Assembly: GCF_020386615.1 (NCBI RefSeq)
Contig: NZ_CP077769.1
Coordinates: forward strand, 3,410,001 to 3,474,000
Reading direction: 5' to 3'
DNA length: 64,000 nucleotides
Source of the DNA: Chitinophaga pendula
Lineage (GTDB): Bacteria > Bacteroidota > Bacteroidia > Chitinophagales > Chitinophagaceae
Part shown: positions 9,041-17,022 of the stretch, in pieces
Numbering within the stretch: the stretch's first letter is position 1
Layout of the letters: each line of letters opens with the position of its first letter
Notes under the pieces: model-generated
Seen by the model: only the letters and a program-made list of their open reading frames with translations
Databases searched by the model: none
Told to the model about the DNA's origin: nothing
Translations under genes and position numbers: made by a program

Positions 9041-10480
9041 TTATTGATTCCATCCACCACCGAGTGCCTGGTAGATATTTACTACGGCATTCATTTGCTG
9101 TTTTTTGGTTTCGATCAGTTCAAACTTTGATTCCAATGCGTCGCGCTGGGTGAGCAGGACCTCCATGTAATCGGCTCTTGCTGATCTGAACAGATCGTTC
9201 GAGATGTCGATAGACTGGGTTAATGCTTGTACCTGACGGGCTTTCAGATCGTAACTTTTTTCCAGATTCCCTAGTTTGGCCAGCTGGTTGATCACCTCTG
9301 TATATGCGCTCAGGACGGTGCGTTCATAATTGTATACCGCCTGTATCTGTTTGGCGTTAGCGCTGTAGTATGTTGCTTTTATTGCATTTCTATTCACCAG
9401 TGGTGCTACCAGTTCTCCCGCCAGGGAGTACAGGATGGACGCCGGTGTTCTAAGTAGGTAGGAAGGATTAAATGCCTGATAGCCTACTGCTGCAGAAATG
9501 CCAACGGAAGGATAAAACTGCGCCTTGGCCACTTTTACATCCAGCTTGGCGGCTGTCAGTTCGAGCTCTGCCTGTCTGATGTCGGGACGATTAGCCAGTA
9601 ATTGTGCCGGAATACCAGCGTGAATGACATTTGGTACAATGGCATCGAATGCCAGGTTACTTCTCTGAATGGGCTGTGGGTATCTGCCTACGAGGAAGTT
9701 GATCCTATTTTCAATTTCTATGATCTGTTGCTGAATATCGTATTGAAGGCTTTTGGTCTTAAGTACTTCCGCTTCAAATTTTCTTACAGCCAGTTCAGTG
9801 ACTTTGGTTGCTTCTTTTTGTAACCTTACAATCTCGAGGGCATTGCTCTGAATCTCGATATTTTTCTTAACGATATCCAGTTGATTATCGAGTGCCAGCA
9901 GTTCATAGTAGGAGTTAGCAATTTCTGCGATAAGATTTGTGATGACAAAGTTTTTTCCCTCAACAGTGGACAGGTACCGGGTTACAGCTGCTTTTTTTGC
10001 ATTATGTAACTTATGCCATATATCTACCTCCCAGGTAGCATATAATGACAGCATGTAGTCCGGTAAAGGGTCTGGTGTTCTCTTTTCGGGTGCTATTTCT
10101 AATTGCTCTTCAGCAGCACCTCTGCTGGTAAACCGGCCTACCTTTTCCAGTCCGGTGCCTCCTTTTATTCCTACGAAAGGCAAATACTCTCCTTTTCTGG
10201 CCCGTATCTCATTGCGGGCGATCTCAATTTCCTGTAAGGTAATATTCAGCTCCTGGTTATTTTTCAGGGCGGTATCGATCAACGTTGTCAGGTAGGGGTC
10301 TGTAAAGTACTCTTTCCATTTGACAGCGCCGATACTGAAAGTATCCTGCGAGTTATTAAAACTCGCAGGTACTGTTTTATCTTCCGTTTTTCCTGTGAGA
10401 ACAGGCACCTTACACGCTGCATATGTCAACGATATGCAAGCCAGGCTTATATATATTTTTCTTTTAGACATTATGGTCAA
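9041..10480 (-). CDS. RND efflux outer-membrane factor (NodT/TolC-type lipoprotein)
   Basis: This 479-residue outer-membrane channel component has a signal peptide ending in a lipobox-like TYAAC, so it is probably lipidated. Two repeats of the outer-membrane efflux fold are visible, with the typical GxxLEIxQxRxxxxA-like helices and LLANRPDIRQAELEL, a hallmark of the NodT group. It ends with NIYQALGGGW, the usual C-terminus. The gene overlaps the pump gene by 17 bp, so translation is probably coupled. The second ATG, three codons in, is the likelier start. It exports substrates together with the pump and adaptor encoded upstream. Confidence 0.93.
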   Translation of the reverse strand: MTIMSKRKIYISLACISLTYAACKVPVLTGKTEDKTVPASFNNSQDTFSIGAVKWKEYFTDPYLTTLIDTALKNNQELNITLQEIEIARNEIRARKGEYLPFVGIKGGTGLEKVGRFTSRGAAEEQLEIAPEKRTPDPLPDYMLSLYATWEVDIWHKLHNAKKAAVTRYLSTVEGKNFVITNLIAEIANSYYELLALDNQLDIVKKNIEIQSNALEIVRLQKEATKVTELAVRKFEAEVLKTKSLQYDIQQQIIEIENRINFLVGRYPQPIQRSNLAFDAIVPNVIHAGIPAQLLANRPDIRQAELELTAAKLDVKVAKAQFYPSVGISAAVGYQAFNPSYLLRTPASILYSLAGELVAPLVNRNAIKATYYSANAKQIQAVYNYERTVLSAYTEVINQLAKLGNLEKSYDLKARQVQALTQSIDISNDLFRSARADYMEVLLTQRDALESKFELIETKKQQMNAVVNIYQALGGGWNQ

Positions 10481-13400
10481 TTTCTTCCGTTAATGGATTT
10501 TCTTCTTCGTCTCTGATAAGTTTCCTTTTTTCGGCTATTTTCCCGAAGAGATAATAGAGACCGGGGATGATGATCACCCCGAATATTGTTCCGAAAAGCA
10601 TACCACCTGCTGAGGCGGCCCCAATGGTCCGGTTGCCAATTGCGCCGGGGCCTGTGGCAAAGACCAGCGGGATCAAACCTGCAACAAAAGCGAAGGAGGT
10701 CATTAATATCGGGCGGAAACGTACTTTTGCGCCTTCGATAGCCGCCTGTATGACGGTATCTCCGGACCGATGTTTCTGTACGGCGAATTCCACGATCAAT
10801 ACGGCATTTTTGCCCAGCAGACCTATCAGCATTACCATCCCCACCTGGGCGTAAATATTGTTTTCCAGTCCCATGATCTTCAGTAACATGAATGCTCCAA
10901 AGATCCCTGCGGGAAGAGACAAAACTACCGCCAACGGTAATATGAAACTTTCATACTGGGCTGCGAGGATCATGTATACGAATGCCAGACAGATGAGGAA
11001 TATAATAGCGGCTTCATTACCACGTCCGTCTTCATCCTTAGACATTCCTCCCCAGTCAATACCATAGCCTCTAGGTAATGTCTTTGCGGCTACCTCTTTG
11101 ATTACCTCAAGCGCCTCACCGCTACTGTACCCTGGGGCTGGAGACCCTTTGATGGCGGAGGAAGTGAACATATTGTACCGGGTGATCTCATTAAGGCCGT
11201 ATACCTTTTCCATCTTCATAAAATCGGAAACCGGCACCATTTCTTCATGGTCATTTTTAACATACAGTTTCAGGATGTCTTCCGGTTTGGAGCGGTATTG
11301 CGGGCCTGCCTGCACCATTACCTTGTACATACGACCGAACCTGATAAATGACGTTTCATAGTTACTACCAAACAACGTAGACATAGACTGCATAACATTG
11401 GCAATGGTTACCCCTTTCTGCATGGCAATCTCATTATCTACCTTGAGTATGTATTGTGGATAGCTGGCGCTATAAAATGAAAACAATGCCGTCAATTCCT
11501 TCCGTTTACTCAGTGCCTCTACGAAGTCTTTGTTGACTGCTTCCATTTTCTTGTAGTCGCCGCTTCCGGTCTTATCCAGGAGACGTAAGTCAAACCCACC
11601 GGCAGCTCCATAACCAGGTACTGCAGGCGGCTGGAAGAATTCGATGGTAGCGCCCGGGATATCTTTGGCTTTTTCTTCTAATTCCCGGATGATCTCTTCG
11701 GAGGAGTGTTTGCGTGCTGTCCAATCTTTGAGGTTGATCAGACAGGTACCTGAGTTGGACCCTGTCCCCTCCGTCAGAACCTCGTAACCTGCCAGAGCCG
11801 ATACAGACTGGATACCCTCAATCTCTTCAGCTATCTTCTGAAGTCTTTCTGATATTTCATTGGTCCTTTCCAGTGATGAACCAGGCGGGGCCTGTATTAC
11901 GGCATAGATCATGCCCTGATCTTCATTAGGGATGAAGCCTGAAGGAACATTGCTACTTAGTACCCATGTACCGGCGCAAAATGCTATCAGCATACCAAAG
12001 GTGACTATTCTCCTGTCTACGATAGCCTTCAACAGACCTGTATACCTACCTGTCAGTTTCTCGAACCGGCTATTAAATGCGTCGAGGAATCGGTTTATCG
12101 GCGTTTTCTTTTTGGGCTTACCATGTGTGTTCTTCAACAACATAGCGCAGAGTGCCGGTGTAAGAGAGAGTGCTACGACACCGGAGAGTACGATAGCTGT
12201 CACCATGGTGATGGAAAACTGGCGGTAGAATATACCAACCGGGCCGGACATGAAAGCCACCGGGATAAATACTGCCGCCATAATGAAGGTGATGGCGACT
12301 ATCGCTCCGGCGATCTCATGTACTACCTTTTTAGTGGCCATGTAAGGTGACAGGTGTTCTTCTTCCATTTTGGCATGGACGGCCTCTATCACGACGATCG
12401 CGTTGTCAACCACGATCCCAATAGCTAGTACCAGTGCAAACAGGGTGATGAGATTGAGGGTGAGGCCAAACACCTGCATAAAAATGAATGTTCCGACCAA
12501 TGACACTGGTACTGCGAGTGCCGGGATCAGCGTGGACCGCCAGTCACCGAGGAATAGGAATACGACTATACCTACCAGGATGAATGCTTCTGCCAGTGTA
12601 TGTAATACTTTCTCTATGGAGGCATCGAGGAATTTAGAAACGTCATAACTGATCTCATAGTCCATACCTGGAGGGAATGAGGTCGATTTGATCTCTTTCA
12701 GTTTAGCCTTTACCTCTTCTATCACCTGGCTGGCGTTACTACCATATAGCTGTTTCAGTACGATTGCTGCGGAAGGTTTTCCATTCAGGTTAGAGTAAAT
12801 ATCGTAGAACAGGCTCCCGAATTCGATGTCTGCGACGTCCTTCAGGCGAAGGAATTCTGCATTGGGGTTTGCCCGCAGAATGATATTTTCATATTCTTCT
12901 TTTGTACTAAACCGGCCGGTGTATTTCATTACGTATTCGAATGCCTGCGAGCGTTTACCGGAGCTTTCTCCTGTTTTACCCGGCGAGGCTTCCAAACTCT
13001 GATCGCTCAGTGATTTCATTACTTCTTCTGCAGAAATTTTGTACGCCATCATCCTATCTGGTTTCAACCAGATACGCATGGAATACTCCCTGGTACCTAA
13101 TATACGGGAGTTACCCACCCCTTTCAGACGGTTCAATTCAGGCAGGATATTGATATCTGCGAAGTTGTAAAGGAATCGTTCATCGGTATGAGGATCCTTA
13201 CTGTACAGGTTCACGTACATCAGCATAGCCGGTTGCTCGAGGCTGGTCAGCAGACCTTCACGTATTACCAATGGGGGAAGTTTATTGATCACCTTGGCGA
13301 TACGGTTTTGTACGTTCAAGGAAGCCTGGTTCGGATCGGTTCCCAGGTCAAATATGATCTGAATATTTGCCTCTCCGGTGTTGGTCGCATCGGAGGTCAT

Positions 13401-13631
13401 GTATTTCATACCTGCGACGCCATTGATAGCTCTTTCGAGAGGGATGATCACTGTTTTAACCAACAGTTCGGCATTAGCCCCGGGATACTCTGCCGTTACT
13501 TTTACGGTAGGTGGCGAGATAGCCGGGAACTGTGTTACGGGGAGCTGTGTGATACCCAATATCCCCAGAAACACTATAAAGAGAGATATTATTATAGAAA
13601 GGACGGGCCTTTTAATCAGATTACTAAACAT
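10464..13631 (-). CDS. RND multidrug efflux pump, HAE1 family inner-membrane transporter
   Basis: At 1055 residues this has the usual length for AcrB-type pumps. It begins MFSNLIKRPVLSIIISLFIV and has twelve membrane segments in two halves, each followed by a large periplasmic loop. The proton-relay motif AIGIVVDNAIVVIEA is present, as is the second-half GLLGKNAVLIVEFA motif and FRPILMTSFAF. The pump uses the proton gradient to drive drug or metabolite export through the partner outer-membrane channel. It lies 27 bp downstream of the adaptor gene. Substrate cannot be told from the sequence. Confidence 0.95.
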   Translation of the reverse strand: MFSNLIKRPVLSIIISLFIVFLGILGITQLPVTQFPAISPPTVKVTAEYPGANAELLVKTVIIPLERAINGVAGMKYMTSDATNTGEANIQIIFDLGTDPNQASLNVQNRIAKVINKLPPLVIREGLLTSLEQPAMLMYVNLYSKDPHTDERFLYNFADINILPELNRLKGVGNSRILGTREYSMRIWLKPDRMMAYKISAEEVMKSLSDQSLEASPGKTGESSGKRSQAFEYVMKYTGRFSTKEEYENIILRANPNAEFLRLKDVADIEFGSLFYDIYSNLNGKPSAAIVLKQLYGSNASQVIEEVKAKLKEIKSTSFPPGMDYEISYDVSKFLDASIEKVLHTLAEAFILVGIVVFLFLGDWRSTLIPALAVPVSLVGTFIFMQVFGLTLNLITLFALVLAIGIVVDNAIVVIEAVHAKMEEEHLSPYMATKKVVHEIAGAIVAITFIMAAVFIPVAFMSGPVGIFYRQFSITMVTAIVLSGVVALSLTPALCAMLLKNTHGKPKKKTPINRFLDAFNSRFEKLTGRYTGLLKAIVDRRIVTFGMLIAFCAGTWVLSSNVPSGFIPNEDQGMIYAVIQAPPGSSLERTNEISERLQKIAEEIEGIQSVSALAGYEVLTEGTGSNSGTCLINLKDWTARKHSSEEIIRELEEKAKDIPGATIEFFQPPAVPGYGAAGGFDLRLLDKTGSGDYKKMEAVNKDFVEALSKRKELTALFSFYSASYPQYILKVDNEIAMQKGVTIANVMQSMSTLFGSNYETSFIRFGRMYKVMVQAGPQYRSKPEDILKLYVKNDHEEMVPVSDFMKMEKVYGLNEITRYNMFTSSAIKGSPAPGYSSGEALEVIKEVAAKTLPRGYGIDWGGMSKDEDGRGNEAAIIFLICLAFVYMILAAQYESFILPLAVVLSLPAGIFGAFMLLKIMGLENNIYAQVGMVMLIGLLGKNAVLIVEFAVQKHRSGDTVIQAAIEGAKVRFRPILMTSFAFVAGLIPLVFATGPGAIGNRTIGAASAGGMLFGTIFGVIIIPGLYYLFGKIAEKRKLIRDEEENPLTEEIDHNV

Positions 13632-13658
13632 GTACGATGCTTTTGGAATTTGTTGATG

Positions 13659-14741
13659 CTATTCCGCCTTCAATTTCAGGTGGCTGATTACTGTCTGGGG
13701 ATCTTTGTACTGGTAGGTGATCTTATCATTATCTTTCACCTTTTGTACTCCTTCCAGCAATATTCTGTCATTACCAGCCAGTCCGTTGTTCACTACATAG
13801 AGATCAGGCATTTCGGCCTCTACATTGATCTCTCTTGATCTCACGATGTTGTCTTTATCTATTACGAAAACGTACTTTTTGTCCTGTACTTCGTAGGTAG
13901 CTTTCTGCGGTACCAACAGTGCATCTTTAAGGGGAGTCACCATTTGTACTTTACCGGTTTCTCCATGTCTCAGCAGGCTTTCCGGATTGGGGAAGGAAGC
14001 CCTGAAGGCGATATTTCCTGTTTCGTTATTGAATTCTCCTTCGATGGTCTCTACAACGCCTTTATGTTGGAACAGCTGGTTATTGGCCATGAGCAGGCCG
14101 ACCTGTATTTTATCTTTTGCTTTTGTACCTACCTGATAATTGAGATATTCAGGTTCTGATACGTTAAAATAAGCGTACATCTGTCTGTTATCAGAAAGAC
14201 TTGTTAACAGTTCGCCTTCGTCTATGAGGCTGCCTAATTTGAGTGGCAAGCGATCGATGATACCGTCGAAAGGAGCTCTTATTTCGGTGAAAGCCAGGTG
14301 TACTTTTGCCAGTGCGAGTTCTGCTTTAGCCTTATCTAATTTGGCGTTCGCCATAGCCAGCTCGTTTTTGGACACTACATTTTTATCTGCGAGCGGTTTG
14401 GTATTCTGTACTTCTATTTCCGCAGCTTTGGCTTCTGCTTCTGCTTTTAATAATTCAGCTTCGTAAATTTTGGGCATTATCTTAAACAGCAATTGTCCTT
14501 CCCTCACAAACTGACCTTCATCTACAAAGATGTTCTGGAGGTATCCTTTTTCCTGGGCCCTGATCTCAATATTGCGTATTGATCTTATCTGGGATACATA
14601 TTCTTTGGTTACCGTCGTATCCATTTTCAGGGGGCTGGTCGCGAAGTACTTGGTTTCGGCTTCCTTTGTTTCCTTTTCTGATTTGCAGCTTGTGTAGCAC
14701 AATATGGCGGACAAGCCCATAAGCATGAACATTCTATTCAT
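13659..14741 (-). CDS. RND periplasmic adaptor (membrane fusion protein)
   Basis: This 360-residue protein has a lipoprotein signal (SAILCYTSCKS), so it is anchored to the membrane by lipid. It has the split lipoyl half-motif around KGYLQNIFVDEGQFVREGQLLF, an alpha-helical hairpin (about 75-125) rich in Ala, Glu and Lys, then the second lipoyl half (FTEIRAPFDGIIDR) and beta-barrel domains. It links the inner-membrane pump to the outer-membrane channel. As first gene of the three-gene operon it should follow the promoter in 14742-14911. Confidence 0.94.
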   Translation of the reverse strand: MNRMFMLMGLSAILCYTSCKSEKETKEAETKYFATSPLKMDTTVTKEYVSQIRSIRNIEIRAQEKGYLQNIFVDEGQFVREGQLLFKIMPKIYEAELLKAEAEAKAAEIEVQNTKPLADKNVVSKNELAMANAKLDKAKAELALAKVHLAFTEIRAPFDGIIDRLPLKLGSLIDEGELLTSLSDNRQMYAYFNVSEPEYLNYQVGTKAKDKIQVGLLMANNQLFQHKGVVETIEGEFNNETGNIAFRASFPNPESLLRHGETGKVQMVTPLKDALLVPQKATYEVQDKKYVFVIDKDNIVRSREINVEAEMPDLYVVNNGLAGNDRILLEGVQKVKDNDKITYQYKDPQTVISHLKLKAE

Positions 14742-14911
14742 AATAACTATGTCTTTTTAAGGCAAAACGATTCTCTTGACACTCCTTCGGTGGAGTGTTG
14801 TATATGATAAAATAGCCCTAGTGCATACCTGAGTAATATGCTGTAAGAGACCGAGAGTAAAAATGATGATAGTGATCAGGCTAGTTATGATTGCCTGTCA
14901 GCCAGCGACAA

Positions 14912-15325
14912 TCATACACGGATAACGCGGAGCACAATATATCTATAGGGGGAAATTGAATAGGGATTATCCAGGGGCAAGTGCTGTTTGTTGTGCCGGC
15001 AGGATGTAGCCGGGATCAGCGTATTAGCAAAAATATCTAAGAGGGTATTGTTTTCGAGGTATTTTCTGAACGCAGACCATTTGTCATCTTCATTTTCGTC
15101 GGTGGTGGCTTCCAGTTCGTCTTTTGGATTTTCCGTGCCATTAGCGCTGGTCAGGAAAAGTTGTCCGGCGGGATCTGCGATATCAGATTTCTCAAGCTGT
15201 GCAGTTCTTTCAAAGATGTTCTGCGGTGTATATACATGATCCGCATACGTATGTGTATACAGACGGCTAAATCCGCTCGACAGCAAAAAACACAGCGATA
15301 AAAAAAATCTGATTAGTAGCTTCAT
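14912..15325 (-). CDS. Secreted hypothetical protein
   Basis: This is a 137-residue protein of no family I recognise. From the ATG at 15325 it has a clean signal peptide (MKLLIRFFLSLCFLLSSGF), then a polar, acidic mid-section (DELEATTDENEDDKW) and a tail ending in YRYIVLRVIRV. A longer frame to 15391 exists, but those 22 extra residues precede the signal peptide and are unlikely. It lies upstream of, and in the same direction as, the RND operon, 170 bp away. It may be envelope-associated; no function is claimed. Confidence 0.55.
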   Translation of the reverse strand: MKLLIRFFLSLCFLLSSGFSRLYTHTYADHVYTPQNIFERTAQLEKSDIADPAGQLFLTSANGTENPKDELEATTDENEDDKWSAFRKYLENNTLLDIFANTLIPATSCRHNKQHLPLDNPYSISPYRYIVLRVIRV

Positions 15326-15630
15326 CTCTGACTTCGAAATTACATAAAGTTGTTCCAACGGGTCAAGCGGTGAAATGTTAAATAATGTCAACAGCCTGAC
15401 CAGTGGTAATCAACCATGTTGAAAGGTCTGATTCCTGCAGATATCGATGTGGTGTATCATTTAGTTGGCACCTGATGTCATAGAGCATGATTGCTTATTT
15501 GTATCATTACCTAATAGAAACAGTTGCTGCGATCGATCAAAAAAATAGGACAAGTCAACAAAGACTTGTCCATAACGTGGTCCCTATGGGACTTGAAAAT
15601 ATCGCAACCTCCATAACTATAAGACAAGCT

Positions 15631-15653
15631 TCTATCTATCTATCTATCTATCT
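15631..15653. repeat. TCTA tetranucleotide microsatellite
   Basis: Five tandem TCTA units plus a partial unit lie in the region between the divergent secreted hypothetical and TetR genes. Such tracts can change length by slippage. It is not inside a recognised gene, so any effect would be on promoter spacing. Confidence 0.9.
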
Positions 15654-15763
15654 CCCCTCTCCTACTGGCTTTGGAGGAAATTATTTCTATCCAGGCGAAT
15701 GTATACAATGAACACCGATACACAAAAATGGTTAAAATCCATCAAATTCCAAAGTATTCGAAC

Positions 15764-15779
15764 GAATGTTTAGTCATTC
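15764..15779. promoter_or_regulatory. Putative TetR operator
   Basis: The inverted repeat GAATG-TTTAGT-CATTC lies 76 bp before the TetR-type start codon and about 50 bp before its -7-like box. The size and position suit autoregulation by a TetR dimer. No binding evidence exists. Confidence 0.4.
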
Positions 15780-15854
15780 TGCGAAGTTTTAAAGAAATTT
15801 TAATCTTAGACTTTTTGGTCGATATGTACATTTGCGTCTTCATTCATCTGATTT

Positions 15855-16484
15855 ATGGGTAAGGCAGCAGAAACAAGAAGATATATAATTGAAAAGGCGG
15901 CTCCGGTATTCAATAGGAAAGGAATTGCTGGCACCACTGTAGATGATGTATTGTCTGTAACGGGCATGGCAAAGGGTGGTGTCTATGGACGATTTGTAAA
16001 CCGCCAGGAGCTTGCCGTAGCAGCTGTCGAGTTTTTGCTGGCAGAGGTGAGACGAAGGATGGCGGATGTTATGGATAGGGAAATTTCTGCTACGAGGAAA
16101 TTATTAGCTTACATGAATGACCAGTTGGATCCGGTACATTATGCTATAGAAGGAGGTTGTCCAATCTTAAATTTCAGTGTGGAGGCAGACGACACTGATC
16201 CAGTTTTGAAGGAGAAGCTAAAGTTTGTAATTGAAATAGTTCAGCAAAAGCTTGTAACGGTTATTCAACAAGGGATTGATGCCGGTGAGCTTTCTGCAGA
16301 TATTAATGCATGTGATTTCGCTTTGAAGATGTTTGCCATGCTGGAAGGCGGTATTATGATATCCCGTGTAAGCGGCAATGTTAAGTATATGACAGGACTT
16401 ATACGCATGTTAAAAGCTGAATTGAGTAGTTATATTTTGCATCCTGTTTTAACGGATTGTGTTGTTGAAAACGAATGTCGATAA
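15855..16484 (+). CDS. TetR/AcrR-family transcriptional regulator
   Basis: The 209-residue protein has the TetR helix-turn-helix at the N-terminus (TRRYIIEKAAPVFNRKGIAGTTVDDVL, then TGMAKGGVYGRFVNRQEL) and a helical ligand-binding C-terminal domain with the CPILNFSVEADDTDP segment common in AcrR/QacR-like repressors. It is divergent from a secreted hypothetical and the RND efflux operon, so it may repress the pump until an export substrate binds. That link is inferred from position. It ends 2 bp before a hairpin terminator. Confidence 0.9.
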   Translation: MGKAAETRRYIIEKAAPVFNRKGIAGTTVDDVLSVTGMAKGGVYGRFVNRQELAVAAVEFLLAEVRRRMADVMDREISATRKLLAYMNDQLDPVHYAIEGGCPILNFSVEADDTDPVLKEKLKFVIEIVQQKLVTVIQQGIDAGELSADINACDFALKMFAMLEGGIMISRVSGNVKYMTGLIRMLKAELSSYILHPVLTDCVVENECR

Positions 16485-16485
16485 A

Positions 16486-16522
16486 AATAACGGCAGCTGT
16501 TAATACTTCCGCTGCCGTTATT
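16486..16522. terminator. Bidirectional hairpin terminator
   Basis: A perfect 12-bp stem, AATAACGGCAGC (16486-16497) and GCTGCCGTTATT (16511-16522), sits between the convergent TetR and acidic-protein genes. The flanking bases are AT-rich but there is no long T run. Confidence 0.75.
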
Positions 16523-16553
16523 AAACTGTTGCTGCGCTGCGATACTAAATTCC

Positions 16554-16814
16554 TTACTTTTTCTCCTGCGACTCATTTTCCCATTCCACATCCTCTGCTT
16601 CTTCATCGGTAAGGTCGTTTTCTTCCAAATCTTCTTCATCTAATGTAGGCGTATCGTCATCTTCATCAAGTTCGTCTTCTTCTAGTCCATCTTTTTCCAG
16701 CTCATCTTCCTCTGACGCTGTTTGCGATCTCTTCTTTTCCTCCTGTGTTCCACCGCCCGGTGTTTTAGATGGAGCGTTCTTTTGTTGTTCATGGGTCTGT
16801 AGCATACCAAACAT
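16554..16814 (-). CDS. Small highly acidic protein
   Basis: This is an 86-residue protein with an N-terminal polar segment and then a Glu/Asp-rich run of leucine-spaced acidic clusters (DELEKDGLEEDELDEDDD and more). No signal peptide or membrane segment is present. It is probably disordered or a charged binder of basic partners. No family is recognised. It is convergent with the TetR gene across a shared hairpin. It could be a chance frame, but the strong compositional bias and its own upstream gap favour a gene. Confidence 0.55.
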   Translation of the reverse strand: MFGMLQTHEQQKNAPSKTPGGGTQEEKKRSQTASEEDELEKDGLEEDELDEDDDTPTLDEEDLEENDLTDEEAEDVEWENESQEKK

Positions 16815-16956
16815 TTTTGTGGTTAATAAATGATATTATTATCTACATCCAAATCGTACACCATTTTTGGGATATTAGGAATTCATTTACCAAAACCGTT
16901 TCATGCAGGGTAAGAGGGAATAATAATACCCGCAATTATCTGTTCAGTTCTTCATA

Positions 16957-16978
16957 AGTGCGTATTATTTTACGCACT
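16957..16978 (-). terminator. Hairpin after the metallophosphoesterase gene
   Basis: The arms AGTGCGTA (16957-16964) and TACGCACT (16971-16978) form an 8-bp stem with a 6-nt loop, about 45 bp beyond the stop at 17023. There is no T tract, so terminator function is tentative. Confidence 0.45.
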
Positions 16979-17022
16979 CAACTTGTAACATGGGTCCTTT
17001 CCTGGACACACACTACTTAATA

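Larger units (their letters stand above)
15326..15854. promoter_or_regulatory. 529-bp control region with hairpins, TATC repeat and putative TetR operator
   Basis: No gene is convincing here. The structures seen are a 9-bp hairpin GGACAAGTC/GACTTGTCC (15548-15556 and 15563-15571), a small palindrome GTCCC-TAT-GGGAC (15580-15592), a TCTA tetranucleotide tract (15631-15653), an inverted repeat GAATG-N6-CATTC (15764-15779), and a -7-like box TACATTTG (15827-15834) 20 bp before the TetR start. The inverted repeat is a reasonable operator for the adjacent regulator. Confidence 0.5.

Noticed and set aside
10567..12648. Several plus-strand open frames opposite the RND pump gene
   Set aside because: They are antisense to a clear AcrB-type gene, show no family pattern and arise from its codon bias.
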